Made by a program: the position numbers and the translations under genes | Source: Candidatus Cardinium hertigii | GTDB lineage: Bacteria > Bacteroidota > Bacteroidia > Cytophagales > Amoebophilaceae | Assembly (NCBI RefSeq): GCF_003176915.1 | Contig: NZ_CP029619.1 | Coordinates: 868,001 to 932,000 of the forward strand | Length of the DNA: 64,000 bases | Direction of reading: 5' to 3' | The notes under the pieces: generated by a model | The model's input: the letters and a program-made list of their open reading frames with translations, nothing else | Databases searched by the model: none | What the model was told of the DNA's origin: nothing | Shown: one piece after another, positions 36,213 to 46,987 of the stretch | Numbering within the stretch: position 1 is the first letter of the stretch | How the letters are laid out: each line of letters starts with the position of its first letter

Positions 36213-39032
36213 GTGACGAGATTTTATTGCTCAGCTGTCATTATTTTACTATCGTACTGGTTTAGTGGTATAACTATTGGAGCACAAGCCGCTGATACAA
36301 ACCGCTATACTATGCGTGACTATAGGGGAAATCCTTCTATGGGGGGAAGTAATAACTGGTTGTATCCTCCTAAACAAGGGAGTCAATCGTATACCCCTTT
36401 TGAAGCATTCTCTAGAGAATCTTCGGTTTTGCTAGATTGTATTCGGCCTGAGCCTATTAAGAAAGATGATACGGTGGCCGTAGTGCAATATACCTCTGCA
36501 GAGTCAATTGTTTTTGATTCGAAACATAATGTTTTGTCTTTGTATGGCAAAGGGGTGTTAGACTATAAGGATATGAAGCTAGAGGCAGATAGGATTGCAT
36601 TGCATTTGACTACACATATTCTTACTGCAGAAGGCAAGAAAGACCAGCATAACCAACTGGTAGGGAATCCTATTTTTACCTATAAGGATGTAACCGAAGA
36701 TAAATATGGAAAGAAAAAAGAACCTATTACGCGTGTTTTTCATATGGAAAAAATTGAATACAATATCCATACAAAGCGTGCGTTGGTTTATCGGTTGCTT
36801 ACTAAGCAGACAGATGCCATTGTAAAAAGTGAACAAGTTAAAAAGGAAAATGAAACCACTTTTTATACAGAGGATATGCGGTATACTACTTGCTTATTGG
36901 CGCACCCTCATTTTTATATCCGTGCTAAGAAAGCTAAAATGATACAGGATCAGCAGATAACTTCTGGACCTTTTCAATTTTACTTTGATGATGTTCCTAC
37001 GCCGTTAGGTTTATTTTTTGGTATTTTATTCTTGCCAGGGAAGCGCAAACATGGTATTATTCCAGGGGAAATGCTAGTGGAAAATGACAATGGTTTTGGA
37101 ATTAAGGAAGTGGGATATTATGTATCTTTAGGTGATTATGCAGATTTTAAAATTATAGGAAGTATTTATGAAAATGGGTTTAGATCCTTTAATCCAGAAT
37201 TTCGTTATAAGCGAAGGTATCAATTTGAGGGAGACATAAATTATACCCAACAGCATGCGGCGGAAGAGAGTAATACGAGCAAGCGTTCTTTCAAATGGAA
37301 ACATAAGACCGTTGCAAATGCCTATAACAAGCAAAGTATCAATATAGATATTGATTATACTAGTAAGGGTTATCATACAAGTTCCTCAGAGGAAAAAAAA
37401 CATAAATCTAACAATGAATCAGTCGGTAATATACGGTATAGAAATAAAATAGGGCCTTTTGATTTAACCATTCCATTAAGGTATAAAGAAAAAGATCATC
37501 ACTATATTGATCTCTTTTCTAAAAGTGGAAAGGAATCTCGGTATAAAAAATGGAACCTCCCTGAGCTATCGTTAGCTACTTCCTGGCGGCCTATTAAAGA
37601 GAGCTTTGGGTTGCCAGTTTGGTGCAACCAAATACGTTTGGATTATAATTTTAATTTTATAAATAGTTTACAAAACTTGAGAAATGAGGGCCATATCGGC
37701 AGTGAAACATTTCCTTCCACAATAGCGCCCTCTTCCTCATTTTATAGAACGTATGGAGCTAATCATAGGATAAAGCTTAAAACCATGTGCAAATTATTCA
37801 ATCATTTCAATGTTGAGCCTGATGTTACCTGGGAGGAAGCATGGTATGGGAAAAAGTTGGCGCATATAGATGCCCGAAACAGCCTGGACCATCCTGGATG
37901 GCATAGAGTGTATACGTGTCATTTTGGATGTAAGGTGGATGTGAATCTTTACCAAAATTATTTTCAGAATAAATTTCGCATTGTTACAGTACCAGAATTT
38001 TCATTTATATATTCCCCAGATATACCTCAAAACCATGATTATTTTAAAAAAGTAGACGGGAAATCAGAACCAATGTATGTATTTGAAGGATGTGGTCCTT
38101 CCCCTGATATACATATAGAGGATAGGGCTGTTGCTAAACTTCGCTGTAAATTAAGAAATAGGGTAGATTTTAAAATAAAAACAACAGCAGACCCAAATAT
38201 AAAAAAAGAAAATACCAAGCGTATTAAGTTACTAGAGAAGGTGGATTTTGGAACGGAATTTGATTGGCATAAACCCAAGCATCGTTTAGAGGACATTACG
38301 CTCGATATAGCTAGTGGGGAAATCCCCATTGGACGCATGTTGCGTGCATCGTTTGAGTTTGATAACCGTTTTGATCCTTATTTACCTTTGCCTAAAGATA
38401 AGGATGATAGCGAGAAAGAGGATACTCCTTTTGGGTGGCAGTATAAGGAGAAAAAAAGCAATGAATTAGCATGGGAAAAAGGCAAATGTATTGGGCAGTT
38501 GCGTGAGTCTACCTTTAGAATTAAAATGAATTTTGATCCCAAAGATCGTTCTAGTGAGCGCAAGCGAGAAGCAGAAAGGAAGCTGTTGCGTAATATTGTG
38601 GATGTAGCGGAGGAGGAAAATAAAATTGATTTTGATAAAGAACCTTTATGGCACTTAGGAGGGACGTTTTGTTGGGGTTATAAAAAACATAAGAGCTATG
38701 TATCAAAGAATGAATCCATTACAAAGGATAGATATATAAATCTGGATGGCAATATAAAATTAACGAAGTGGTTATTGAGTGCAAACACTGCCTATGATTT
38801 TGTGAAGAAGCAATGGAAATTATCTTCAACAAAACTATCTATTCAACGTGATTTGCATTGTTTTATACTGAAATATGAAATAGAGCCTTTGAGGGAATCA
38901 GGCGCTAAAAAGTATAAATATGCGTTTTCTTTAGGATTTAAGGCAGATGCATTAAAAAATTTAAAACTACCGAGAAAGAGGACTTTTGCTACGTTGGGAG
39001 ATCAGAGTAAGCGTTTCTATGATGATTGGTAG
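36213..39032 (+). CDS. lptD: LptD-like outer-membrane LPS assembly protein
   Basis: The 939-residue protein starts at GTG 36213, giving a signal peptide (VIILLSYWFSGITIGAQAA). The N-terminal periplasmic region (~90-260) has the OstA/LptD jellyroll pattern: SAESIVFDSKHNVLSLYGKG, YKDMKLEADRIAL, YFDDVPTPLGLFFGIL and FLPGKRKHGIIPGE. The rest is a beta-barrel rich in Arg, Lys, Tyr and charged strands, ending LPRKRTFATLGDQSKRFYDDW. Bacteroidota LptD proteins share the two-part layout. In this lineage LPS biosynthesis is thought to be reduced, so the exported lipid is uncertain. It directly follows secDF. Confidence 0.85.
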   Translation: MTRFYCSAVIILLSYWFSGITIGAQAADTNRYTMRDYRGNPSMGGSNNWLYPPKQGSQSYTPFEAFSRESSVLLDCIRPEPIKKDDTVAVVQYTSAESIVFDSKHNVLSLYGKGVLDYKDMKLEADRIALHLTTHILTAEGKKDQHNQLVGNPIFTYKDVTEDKYGKKKEPITRVFHMEKIEYNIHTKRALVYRLLTKQTDAIVKSEQVKKENETTFYTEDMRYTTCLLAHPHFYIRAKKAKMIQDQQITSGPFQFYFDDVPTPLGLFFGILFLPGKRKHGIIPGEMLVENDNGFGIKEVGYYVSLGDYADFKIIGSIYENGFRSFNPEFRYKRRYQFEGDINYTQQHAAEESNTSKRSFKWKHKTVANAYNKQSINIDIDYTSKGYHTSSSEEKKHKSNNESVGNIRYRNKIGPFDLTIPLRYKEKDHHYIDLFSKSGKESRYKKWNLPELSLATSWRPIKESFGLPVWCNQIRLDYNFNFINSLQNLRNEGHIGSETFPSTIAPSSSFYRTYGANHRIKLKTMCKLFNHFNVEPDVTWEEAWYGKKLAHIDARNSLDHPGWHRVYTCHFGCKVDVNLYQNYFQNKFRIVTVPEFSFIYSPDIPQNHDYFKKVDGKSEPMYVFEGCGPSPDIHIEDRAVAKLRCKLRNRVDFKIKTTADPNIKKENTKRIKLLEKVDFGTEFDWHKPKHRLEDITLDIASGEIPIGRMLRASFEFDNRFDPYLPLPKDKDDSEKEDTPFGWQYKEKKSNELAWEKGKCIGQLRESTFRIKMNFDPKDRSSERKREAERKLLRNIVDVAEEENKIDFDKEPLWHLGGTFCWGYKKHKSYVSKNESITKDRYINLDGNIKLTKWLLSANTAYDFVKKQWKLSSTKLSIQRDLHCFILKYEIEPLRESGAKKYKYAFSLGFKADALKNLKLPRKRTFATLGDQSKRFYDDW

Positions 39033-39102
39033 GTATATAGGAAATACACTTGATTGTTAGTATAAATATGCCACTATAGGGTTTCCCTGTGCACTAATTT
39101 TA

Positions 39103-39250
39103 CATGCGCGACCCAAATAATGCTGCCATTGTTTATAAAGTAAACGGATTTATTTGTTGTTTTGATGGAAATAACTGTGGACATTATTCCGCTTATGTAA
39201 AACGTAAAAAGAAATAGTATCAGGCCAATGATTTCCAAGTTGATGCTTTC
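39103..39250 (+). pseudogene. C-terminal relic of a ubiquitin-specific protease gene
   Basis: Translation gives NNCGHYSAYVKRKKK, a TAG stop, then YQANDFQVDAF. This aligns with the catalytic-His box of the intact gene downstream (NSGHYIAYVKRGEKWYHANDAQV). The Cys box is absent. It is the tail of a duplicated deubiquitinase copy. Confidence 0.85.
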
Positions 39251-39349
39251 CTCCCTTAACTTGCATCAACGTAGCATTTTTAGATAAGGAAATTATTACC
39301 TAAACTAGCAGATGTTCTATAATTCGGTTTACTTTTTGGTTATACAACT

Positions 39350-40375
39350 ATGTCAATTAATAAACATTACCCAACGGTTTGTATGGTATTGTTCTCGTTG
39401 TGTTTCCATATGATAGGATGTAGATGTGGTAAAAGATCGCCATGTCGGAAGCTCTTTCTTAAACAGCTGAAAGAAAAGGTTCCTCCAGCTGCCCCCACTC
39501 CAGTAAGCCAAAAAGTTCCTTCAGCTGCCCCCACTCCAGTAAGCCAAAAAGTTCCTTCAGCTGCCCCCACTCCAGTAAATCAAAGAGTTTCTTGTATAAC
39601 TCAACCCTTTGCGGGGCTCCCCAATGTGGGCAATACTTGTTACATGAATGCGGTGTTGCAAGTTGTAGCGGCATTGTATGCAGATGCAGTAAACAAAGAC
39701 CCTTTAAGGGATCTAATAAATAGGATTAATAAGTGTGAGCCGTTGACAGCGGAATATATGCGTTCGTTTAAAAAAGAGCTTTATAATCAATCAAATAAAT
39801 TCAATAAGTTATTGTTGAAGTCAAACGAGCAAGAAGACTGCTATGAATTTTTTCAAAATCTTACTGAAGATTTCTTATTTTTTCAAAGCGGCCTCATAGC
39901 TCAGGTTCCCCTCATCTTGTTTGATCAGAAGTGTCAAGATGACCCTGGCGTTATGAAGCCCGTCGACCTAAATGTTGGTTTATCTAAGCTGTTATGTGAT
40001 GAGTATAGCGCAAAGAAAATAGCGCAATCGGATCAATTATGTATTCGCTTGGACCGCAGTGGGCATGATACAAATAGGATTAGTGAAAGTAATAGTAATA
40101 GTAATTTTAGAATTAATTCAGCTATGCAAGGAACAGAATGTATTACTCTAAACGGCTTAGATGGTCCGAACATTACTTATAACCTAAGTGGGTTTATTGG
40201 TCATGGTGGTACTAATCCAAATTCTGGACATTATATTGCTTATGTAAAGCGTGGAGAGAAATGGTATCATGCCAATGATGCACAAGTCAGCGAAGCAAAA
40301 AATACAGCTGCTATTAAAGCGTCACAAAATGCTTATATGCTGTTTTATACCAAAGAAGCTGCAAAAACTTCCTAA
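39350..40375 (+). CDS. Ubiquitin-specific protease (USP/UCH family), exported
   Basis: The 341-residue protein carries a signal peptide with a lipobox-like MIGC (Cys24) and a short stalk of 12-residue KVPSAAPTPVSQ repeats (~42-80). A C19-type peptidase domain follows. The Cys box is GLPNVGNTCYMNAVLQ (catalytic Cys ~99) and the region NEQEDCYEFFQNLTEDF follows the USP QQDAxEF position. The His box is NSGHYIAYVKRGEKWYHAND, with catalytic His and a downstream Asn-Asp. The insert between boxes is short, giving a minimal USP. Bacterial USPs are almost confined to intracellular symbionts and presumably remove host ubiquitin. A relic copy lies upstream. Confidence 0.92.
   Translation: MSINKHYPTVCMVLFSLCFHMIGCRCGKRSPCRKLFLKQLKEKVPPAAPTPVSQKVPSAAPTPVSQKVPSAAPTPVNQRVSCITQPFAGLPNVGNTCYMNAVLQVVAALYADAVNKDPLRDLINRINKCEPLTAEYMRSFKKELYNQSNKFNKLLLKSNEQEDCYEFFQNLTEDFLFFQSGLIAQVPLILFDQKCQDDPGVMKPVDLNVGLSKLLCDEYSAKKIAQSDQLCIRLDRSGHDTNRISESNSNSNFRINSAMQGTECITLNGLDGPNITYNLSGFIGHGGTNPNSGHYIAYVKRGEKWYHANDAQVSEAKNTAAIKASQNAYMLFYTKEAAKTS
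39475..39588 (+). repeat. 36-bp tandem repeats in the USP stalk
   Basis: Three units of 36 bases encode KVPxAAPTPVxQ. The second and third differ at one or two bases, so the array is recent and may vary in copy number between strains. Confidence 0.9.
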
Positions 40376-40764
40376 TGTCCATTTGCTTGCGCTCCTTTTT
40401 TTTACGGGGAGAACTACCCATGAACAAGAGAATAATAGAAAAGGACAACCATTACCCAATTATACCGCTGGTTTTTTGAAATGCAAGCGGTTATGGCATA
40501 GCTTTAACCTGCTCCACTGGTTCAGCTATCGTTTTATGGTTTTATTAATTCTTAAGATTGAGATTGATAGTAATATATGAATAATAGTCTTATTGAATTA
40601 TGTAGTTGAAAGTGTGTAAATTTTATGCTTTACACGTAATTAAGCCAATACGTTATGTTAAGCATATCATTTTAAAATAGATTTACTATGAAGCTATTTT
40701 AATTTAAATTAATAGCATGGATTTTGCATCCTAATTTAAGTACGTATTTGTATTATACTATAAA
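40376..40764. other. Intergenic region without recognisable gene
   Basis: This 389-base AT-rich gap has no coding signal I trust. A 109-codon frame overlapping the USP end has no family features. No repeats or hairpins stand out. Confidence 0.5.
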
Positions 40765-41331
40765 ATGGAAGCCATGTTGGTCTGCATAAAACAATGGGAT
40801 CAAACTTTATTTATCCTACTCAACCAATCGAACCATCCCCTATTAGATCTTTTTTTTAAATGTATAACGCATACCTTATGCTGGTTACCGCTTTATATTT
40901 ATTTATTTTTCTTTCTTAAGAAGCAAATGGGGTTAGGGGGAGTGTTACTTTTTATAGGGATGCTTATCCTATCCGATCAATGTGCGGCTGGTTTCATGCG
41001 ACCCCTTTTAGGCAGGTTGCGGCCATGTTATGCAGCGGATATAGCTTGTGTTCATTTGGTAGGGGTACACACCGGTATATATGGTTTCCCTTCTGCACAT
41101 GCAAGCAATACATTTGCCTTTGCTATGCTTTTCTGGAAATTATTTAAGAAGGTTTATAAATATAGTTATCTCTTTTTTATTTGGGCCTCTTTGATTGCTT
41201 ATGGACGTATATATGGCGGTATGCATTACCCGTTAGATGTAATATGTGGTGCATTGTTAGGCGTTGGTGTAGGAATGAGCGTATATCAAGTTTATAAAAA
41301 AATCAAAAATTCCAAAAATACTTTGGCTTAA
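40765..41331 (+). CDS. PAP2-family membrane lipid phosphatase
   Basis: The 188-residue inner-membrane protein has about six helices and the three phosphatase motifs. Motif 1 is represented by MRPLLGRLRPC, motif 2 is GFPSAHASNTFAF (PSAH in place of PSGH), and motif 3 is AYGRIYGGMHYPLDV with the nucleophile-activating His and Asp. The family includes undecaprenyl-diphosphate phosphatases (PgpB/YbjG type) and phosphatidylglycerophosphate phosphatases. Either would serve envelope synthesis. The lack of other lipid-cycle genes nearby prevents a firmer choice. Confidence 0.9.
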   Translation: MEAMLVCIKQWDQTLFILLNQSNHPLLDLFFKCITHTLCWLPLYIYLFFFLKKQMGLGGVLLFIGMLILSDQCAAGFMRPLLGRLRPCYAADIACVHLVGVHTGIYGFPSAHASNTFAFAMLFWKLFKKVYKYSYLFFIWASLIAYGRIYGGMHYPLDVICGALLGVGVGMSVYQVYKKIKNSKNTLA

Positions 41332-41458
41332 ACATTCAATTTACCCCTTGCCTCCTGCAGCAGCTTGTACAGCAGGGCAATGTGCTATGTGTAAGCGCAC
41401 AACATTGTACAAAACGTCTTGTAAAGAAACCCCCTTTTCGTTTTGGCTATGACGTAAT

Positions 41459-42439
41459 TTATTCTGTAGGGAGTGGTTTATCTGTTGCTACAGCGGTACG
41501 CATATGGGTATCTGCTTTGATATTTTGCATACGGTAGTAATCCATAATGCCTAGGTTGCCATTCCTTAACGCGGCGGCTAATGCTTTGGGGACCTCTGCT
41601 TCAGCTAAGGTAACCTTAGCTCTTGCTTGTTCTGATTGCGCTTTCATTTCTTGCTCTAGCGCTACCGCCATCGCCCTTCTTTCCTCTGCCTTGGCCTCAG
41701 CTACACGTAAATCAGCATTAGCCTGATCAATTTGTAACTTAGCACCAATGTTTTCCCCTACATCAATATCTGCAATGTCAATGGAGAGTATTTGAAAAGC
41801 AGTCCCCTCATCCAAACCTCTTTCCACGACTAAATTAGAAATGCTATCAGGATTAGCTAAAACTTCTTTGTGGCTCGCAGCAGAACCAATGCTGGTTACA
41901 ATCCCTTCACCTACGCGTGCTAAGATCGTCTCTTCTCCCGCACCACCTACCAGTTTGTGGATGTTAGCCCTAACCGTAACCCTTGCTTTGGCAATAAGCT
42001 CAATGCCATCCATGGCTACAGCAGCTACAGAAGGCGTGTCAATTACTTTGGGATTAACAGAAATCTGTACAGCCTCAAACACATCTCTACCAGCTAGATC
42101 AATGGCGGTAGCCTCCTTAAAAGAAAGACTAATATTGGCCTTATCCGCTGAAATCAACGCCTTGATAACAGAAGGTACATGTCCCCCTGCTAAATAGTGC
42201 GTCTCGATTTCCGTAGTGGTCAATCGCAACCCTGCTTTGGTGGCTATAATTAAACCCTCTACAATAATCCTAGGAGGAACTTTCCTAATACGCATGGAAA
42301 CCAGCTCAAATAGACCTACCTCTACACCAGAAAAGCGGGCAGTAACCCATAAGCCAATGGGAAAGAAATGTATAAACAAGAAAAAAACAACAACAAAAGC
42401 AAAGGAATAAAAATAAAAATACATATAGTCAAAATCCAT
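41459..42439 (-). CDS. floA: Flotillin-like protein FloA
   Basis: The protein organises membrane microdomains. An N-terminal hairpin helix ([20 protein letters not shown]) precedes a SPFH/band-7 domain ([49 protein letters not shown]). An Ala/Glu-rich coiled region follows ([20 protein letters not shown]), then a C-terminal tail [19 protein letters not shown], all characteristic of FloA. I prefer the ATG at 42439 (326 residues, [10 protein letters not shown]). An upstream in-frame start at 42523 would add 28 residues that are not typical of the family. Confidence 0.93.
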   Translation of the reverse strand: MDFDYMYFYFYSFAFVVVFFLFIHFFPIGLWVTARFSGVEVGLFELVSMRIRKVPPRIIVEGLIIATKAGLRLTTTEIETHYLAGGHVPSVIKALISADKANISLSFKEATAIDLAGRDVFEAVQISVNPKVIDTPSVAAVAMDGIELIAKARVTVRANIHKLVGGAGEETILARVGEGIVTSIGSAASHKEVLANPDSISNLVVERGLDEGTAFQILSIDIADIDVGENIGAKLQIDQANADLRVAEAKAEERRAMAVALEQEMKAQSEQARAKVTLAEAEVPKALAAALRNGNLGIMDYYRMQNIKADTHMRTAVATDKPLPTE

Positions 42440-42523
42440 AGTAGGAAATGGTTTTAAAGCTGTGTTTTGAAGACTACCTAACAGAAGATAAAGATATTTT
42501 TGATGAATTACTATTCTTTTCAA

Positions 42524-43021
42524 GTGTGCAAGTCCATCCTTGCATTATGGGTTATGCTGCCTATACTAGGTAGGAAAGGGGCAAAACCGCTTCCCTATGC
42601 AAGTCGTTAACTATTTTTTAATTTACTTTGTTTATTTTTACCATAACTAGACAAGGAGTCATTTGATGCGCGGAAAGGCCATACCATAATGGCTGTATGC
42701 CTCAATGAAAAGCCTGTGTACATAAAACCTATTATCCATTGCATAAAATCATACACAGCCACAATTAAAAATGATTTAGGCTTACCAATAGGTTTTGCTG
42801 AGGTAGGCAGTGATGCATGTTGTTATGGCCCGTTCGACTTCTAAAGGCATGGTTTAAAGCAGTCTATACGTATTAGAAAGTTGAACCTTTAGTTACATTT
42901 AACTAAGTTTACTGCTGCAGTTGGCAGCTTATCTTGTTTATCGCGTTGAGTTGCGTTGCGTATACCATTTTAACCCTATTAGTGTAGTTAATTATTAATT
43001 GTACCCTTACTGTAAAAGTAG
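42524..43021. other. Intergenic region with a short unidentified frame
   Basis: This nearly 500-base gap lies between divergent genes. On the minus strand a frame from about 42820 to 42607 is open (…KPIGKPKSFLIVAV…DFMQWIIGFM). From ATG 42744 it would encode 45 residues ending KQSKLKNS. It could be a small membrane protein or the tail of a lost gene. No family is recognised. Confidence 0.35.
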
Positions 43022-44023
43022 ATGAATACCAAAGTTTATACTGGAGTAGATGAACCACTCCTACAGGAAAATAAAAACAGATTTGTTTTGTTTCCTATTG
43101 AGCATCAGGATATATGGAGTTTTTATAAACAAGCAGAGGCCAGTTTCTGGACGGTAGAAGAAATAGATTTGAGCCAGGATATAAAAGATTGGGAAAATTT
43201 AACATCAGATGAAAAGCATTTCATTACGCATGTATTGGCTTTTTTTGCGGCTAGTGATGGCATTGTAAATGAAAATCTAGTACAAAATTTTGCGGATGAA
43301 GTGCAATATACAGAAGCTAAGTTTTTTTATGGGTTTCAGATTGCTATTGAGAATATTCATTCGGAGACCTATTCTCTACTAATTGATACGTATGTTAAAG
43401 ATCCTAAGGAACGCCATTGGCTATTTAATGCCATAGATACGATTGAATGGGTAGGAAAAAAGGCAGATTGGGCGTTGCGTTGGATTAGCCAAGGGAGTTT
43501 TGTAGAGCGCCTTATTGCCTTTGCAGCGGTAGAAGGTATTTTCTTTTCTGGTAGTTTTTGTGCCATCTTCTGGCTTAAAAAAAGAGGATTGATGCCAGGG
43601 TTAACTTTCTCAAATGAGCTTATTTCCAGAGATGAAGGGTTGCACTGTGATTTTGCTTGCTTGCTCTATAATCGACATATTAAGCATAAACTTCCCCCAG
43701 AGCAAGTTGTACAGATTATAACCGATGCAGTGGCTATTGAGAGTGAATTTGTATCGGATGCCTTACCGGTTAAGCTCATTGGTATGAATGCGGCATTGAT
43801 GATTCAATACATCCAATTTGTAGCGGATAGGCTTTTATTGGAGTTAGGCTGTAACAAATTTTACAATGTAACCAATCCCTTTGATTTTATGGAAATGATT
43901 GCCTTACAAGGGAAAACCAATTTTTTTGAAAAAAGAGTAGGAGAATACCAAAAGTCAGGGGTTATGGACAGTATCTCTGGCGATAAGGGGAAGACACGTT
44001 TTACCTTGGATGAAACTTTTTAG
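43022..44023 (+). CDS. nrdB: Ribonucleotide reductase, small (beta) subunit, class I
   Basis: The 333-residue beta subunit holds the diiron-tyrosyl radical that drives dNTP synthesis. Ligand motifs are in place: [40 protein letters not shown] (radical Tyr in FFYGFQ, then Glu and His), [19 protein letters not shown] and [16 protein letters not shown]. The C-terminal FTLDETF is the peptide that docks on the alpha subunit. The protein resembles eukaryotic R2 more than E. coli NrdB, a type known in Bacteroidota and Chlamydiae. nrdA follows after 32 bases. Confidence 0.96.
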   Translation: MNTKVYTGVDEPLLQENKNRFVLFPIEHQDIWSFYKQAEASFWTVEEIDLSQDIKDWENLTSDEKHFITHVLAFFAASDGIVNENLVQNFADEVQYTEAKFFYGFQIAIENIHSETYSLLIDTYVKDPKERHWLFNAIDTIEWVGKKADWALRWISQGSFVERLIAFAAVEGIFFSGSFCAIFWLKKRGLMPGLTFSNELISRDEGLHCDFACLLYNRHIKHKLPPEQVVQIITDAVAIESEFVSDALPVKLIGMNAALMIQYIQFVADRLLLELGCNKFYNVTNPFDFMEMIALQGKTNFFEKRVGEYQKSGVMDSISGDKGKTRFTLDETF

Positions 44024-44055
44024 ACAGCTCAATTATTTATTTTTATAAGCTATCC

Positions 44056-46353
44056 ATGCTAGTTGTAAAACGAGACGGGCGTTTAGAATCGGTAAAATTT
44101 GATAAAATAACCAGTAGGCTAGAGAAACTCTGCTATGGTCTGAATAGAGATTATATCGATACCATTGTTGTTGTTAAAAAAATTATTGAGGGTATCTATG
44201 ATCAGGTAACTACGGTTGCCATAGATAGTTTGGCGGCAGAGACTGTAGCAGCAATGACTGTAAGCCATCCAGATTATGCCATTTTAGCTGCACGTATAGC
44301 CATTTCTAATTTGCATAAGGAGACGAGTAAGTCTTTTTCTAGTACCATAAAGCGGCTTTACCATTATGTGAATCCTGTAACAGGAGAAAATGCTTCCTTG
44401 ATCGATCGATCGGTTTATAAAATTGTCATGGCGCACGCAGCTTATTTGGATGAAGCGATTGTACAGGAGCGGGATTTTACCTATGATTATTTTGGTTTTA
44501 GGACGTTAGAGCGTTCCTATTTGCTTAAGATGAATGGGAAAATAGCGGAACGCCCACAATATATGTTGATGCGTGTAGCGTTGGGGATACATGGGGAAGA
44601 TATGGAGGCTGTCCTAGAGACCTATCGGTTGATGTCGAACAGATGGTTTACGCATGCGACCCCTACACTTTTCAATGCAGCCACTCCTAAGCCACAGCTT
44701 TCTTCCTGCTTTTTATTGATGATGCAGGATGATAGTATTGAGGGGATCTATAATACATTGAAGCAGTGTGCTAAAATATCTCAGTCTGCTGGTGGTATTG
44801 GCGTAAGCATCCATAATATACGCGCTTCAGGTTCCTATATTCGTGGTACGAATGGTGTTTCCAATGGCATTGTACCTATGCTGCGTAACTTTGATATGAC
44901 GGCCCGTTACGTGGACCAAGGAGGAGGGAAACGAAAAGGAAGCTTTGCCATTTATATAGAGCCCTGGCATTTAGATATTTTTGATTTCTTGGATCTAAAA
45001 AAAAATCATGGGAAGGAGGAAAGGCGGGCGAGAGATCTTTTTTACGCATTGTGGATACCAGATTTATTTATGAAACGGGTAGCTGAGGATGGGCTATGGT
45101 CGCTGTTTTGTCCGAATGAGGCAGCTGGGTTATCAGATTGTTACGGATCTGCTTTTGAGGATAAGTATGTACATTATGAACAAGCAGGGAAGGCACGGCG
45201 TACCATAAAAGCGCAGGAACTCTGGTTTGCTATTTTAGAATCTCAAATTGAGACAGGTACGCCTTATATGCTCTATAAGGATGCCGCTAACCAAAAGTCC
45301 AATCAGAAGCATTTGGGCACTATTAAGTCTAGTAATCTTTGTGCAGAAATTATAGAGTATACCTCCCCTGAGGAAATTGCGGTCTGTAACCTTGCTTCTA
45401 TTGCGCTGTCTATGTGCGTGAAGGCAGATTGCTCTTTTGATTATATGCGCTTGTATACCATAACTTATGCTATAACCCACAATCTGAATAAGGTTATCGA
45501 TAAAAATTACTACCCTGTAGCAGAGAGCGCTACTTCTAATAGAAAGCATAGGCCTATTGGTATTGGGGTACAGGGGTTGGCAGATGTTTTTTTGCAGATG
45601 AAGCTGGTTTTTGATAGTCCAGCGGCGCGGCTGCTCAATCAAGAAATTTTTGAGGCGATTTATTTTGCGGCCTTAACAGCTTCTAAAGATTTAGCAAAAA
45701 AGGAAGGGGTATATGAGAGCTATGTGGGGTCCCCTATTGCGCAGGGTATCCTTCAGTTTGATATGTGGGGAGTAACCCCTACTTCCGGTAGATGGGATTG
45801 GGCGCATTTGCGTACGGAGATAGCACGGTATGGCGTAAGAAATTCATTGCTGATAGCACTCATGCCCACTGCTTCAACCGCTCAAATATTGGGTAATAGT
45901 GAATGTATAGAGCCTTATACAGCTAATATTTATGTGAGAAGGGTTCTTTCTGGTGAATTTATTGTAGTGAATAAGTATCTGTTAGAGAATTTGATACAGT
46001 TAGGTATTTGGAATGAGTCCATGAAGGAAGCCTTGATGGTAGGCAATGGCTCTATTCAAGATATAGCGGCTATTCCCGCTCCTGTTAAAGCATTGTATAG
46101 AACGGTTTGGGAGATTCCTCAGAAAGCAATCATTGACATGGCTGCAGACCGTGCGCCCTATATTTGTCAAAGCCAAAGTTTAAATCTCTATGTTAAGGCG
46201 CCTACTATGGGTAGATTAACTTCTATGCATTTTTATGCCTGGCGAAAAGGCTTAAAAACAGGGATGTATTACTTGCGTACGAAGCCAGCAGCAGATGCCA
46301 TTAAATTTACCATACAGAAAAAAGCAGCAGATTGCGTTATGTGTAGTGGGTAG
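44056..46353 (+). CDS. nrdA: Ribonucleotide reductase, large (alpha) subunit, class I
   Basis: The 765-residue catalytic subunit reduces ribonucleoside diphosphates. An ATP-cone regulatory domain occupies residues 1-~90 ([20 protein letters not shown]), so dATP/ATP activity control is likely. Active-site cysteines are in [16 protein letters not shown] and AVCNLASI. The radical-site loop [20 protein letters not shown] is intact. The C-terminal redox pair is CVMC in DCVMCSG. The sequence is of the eukaryote-like alpha type, like its partner nrdB. The adk gene lies about 50 bases downstream. Confidence 0.96.
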   Translation: MLVVKRDGRLESVKFDKITSRLEKLCYGLNRDYIDTIVVVKKIIEGIYDQVTTVAIDSLAAETVAAMTVSHPDYAILAARIAISNLHKETSKSFSSTIKRLYHYVNPVTGENASLIDRSVYKIVMAHAAYLDEAIVQERDFTYDYFGFRTLERSYLLKMNGKIAERPQYMLMRVALGIHGEDMEAVLETYRLMSNRWFTHATPTLFNAATPKPQLSSCFLLMMQDDSIEGIYNTLKQCAKISQSAGGIGVSIHNIRASGSYIRGTNGVSNGIVPMLRNFDMTARYVDQGGGKRKGSFAIYIEPWHLDIFDFLDLKKNHGKEERRARDLFYALWIPDLFMKRVAEDGLWSLFCPNEAAGLSDCYGSAFEDKYVHYEQAGKARRTIKAQELWFAILESQIETGTPYMLYKDAANQKSNQKHLGTIKSSNLCAEIIEYTSPEEIAVCNLASIALSMCVKADCSFDYMRLYTITYAITHNLNKVIDKNYYPVAESATSNRKHRPIGIGVQGLADVFLQMKLVFDSPAARLLNQEIFEAIYFAALTASKDLAKKEGVYESYVGSPIAQGILQFDMWGVTPTSGRWDWAHLRTEIARYGVRNSLLIALMPTASTAQILGNSECIEPYTANIYVRRVLSGEFIVVNKYLLENLIQLGIWNESMKEALMVGNGSIQDIAAIPAPVKALYRTVWEIPQKAIIDMAADRAPYICQSQSLNLYVKAPTMGRLTSMHFYAWRKGLKTGMYYLRTKPAADAIKFTIQKKAADCVMCSG

Positions 46354-46405
46354 AGGCTATAGAGAGCATATATTATTTTATTATTTATAAAGCTTATTGT
46401 CAATT

Positions 46406-46987
46406 ATGTTACATATTGTTTTATTTGGTCCGCCTGGTTCTGGCAAAGGGACACAAGCTGAAAGGCTGGTTCGTACCCACCATTTTGTATCGCTATCCGT
46501 AGGGTTGCTATTGCGCCAGCAAGTTGCGGAAAATGGACCCGATAAAGCGTTAATTGAGCAATACATGCATCATGGTCGGCTGGTACCAGATGCGATATCT
46601 TTAAAATTGGTGCTACAAGTAATTCAAGCGCAACCGGTAGCGCAATCTATATTATACGATGGTTTCCCTAGAAATGTAAATCAGGCAACCTATTTGGATG
46701 CGGTATTACCTACCTACCATAAGAAAATAGATGCGGTTATTTTTTTAGATGTTCCAGAAGCGCTATTGCTAGAGAGGCTTAGGAATCGGGCGATTATTGA
46801 GGGAAGAATAGATGACCAAGATGATACCAAAATTAGAACACGTATGGACACCTATGCGCGAGAAACGCTTCCTGTAATCAATTACTATCAAAGCCAGCAT
46901 AAGCTCCATAAGGTAGATGGTTCGCAACAGCCTGATCAGATAGCCCAAATCATTGAAGCCATCCTAGCGTCTTATGGGAATACCTAA
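46406..46987 (+). CDS. adk: Adenylate kinase
   Basis: This 193-residue cytoplasmic enzyme interconverts ATP + AMP and 2 ADP. The P-loop GPPGSGKGT is near the start. The AMP site has the DGFPRNVNQA segment. The short, zinc-free LID is IEGRIDDQDDTKIRTR. I choose ATG 46406 (MLHIVLFGPPG); a TTG three codons earlier would only add MSI. The gene overlaps the following obg start by 14 bases, implying translational coupling. Confidence 0.95.
   Translation: MLHIVLFGPPGSGKGTQAERLVRTHHFVSLSVGLLLRQQVAENGPDKALIEQYMHHGRLVPDAISLKLVLQVIQAQPVAQSILYDGFPRNVNQATYLDAVLPTYHKKIDAVIFLDVPEALLLERLRNRAIIEGRIDDQDDTKIRTRMDTYARETLPVINYYQSQHKLHKVDGSQQPDQIAQIIEAILASYGNT

Noticed and set aside
41841-42197. 118-codon plus-strand frame
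   Set aside because: It lies entirely antisense to floA, whose domain content is unambiguous.
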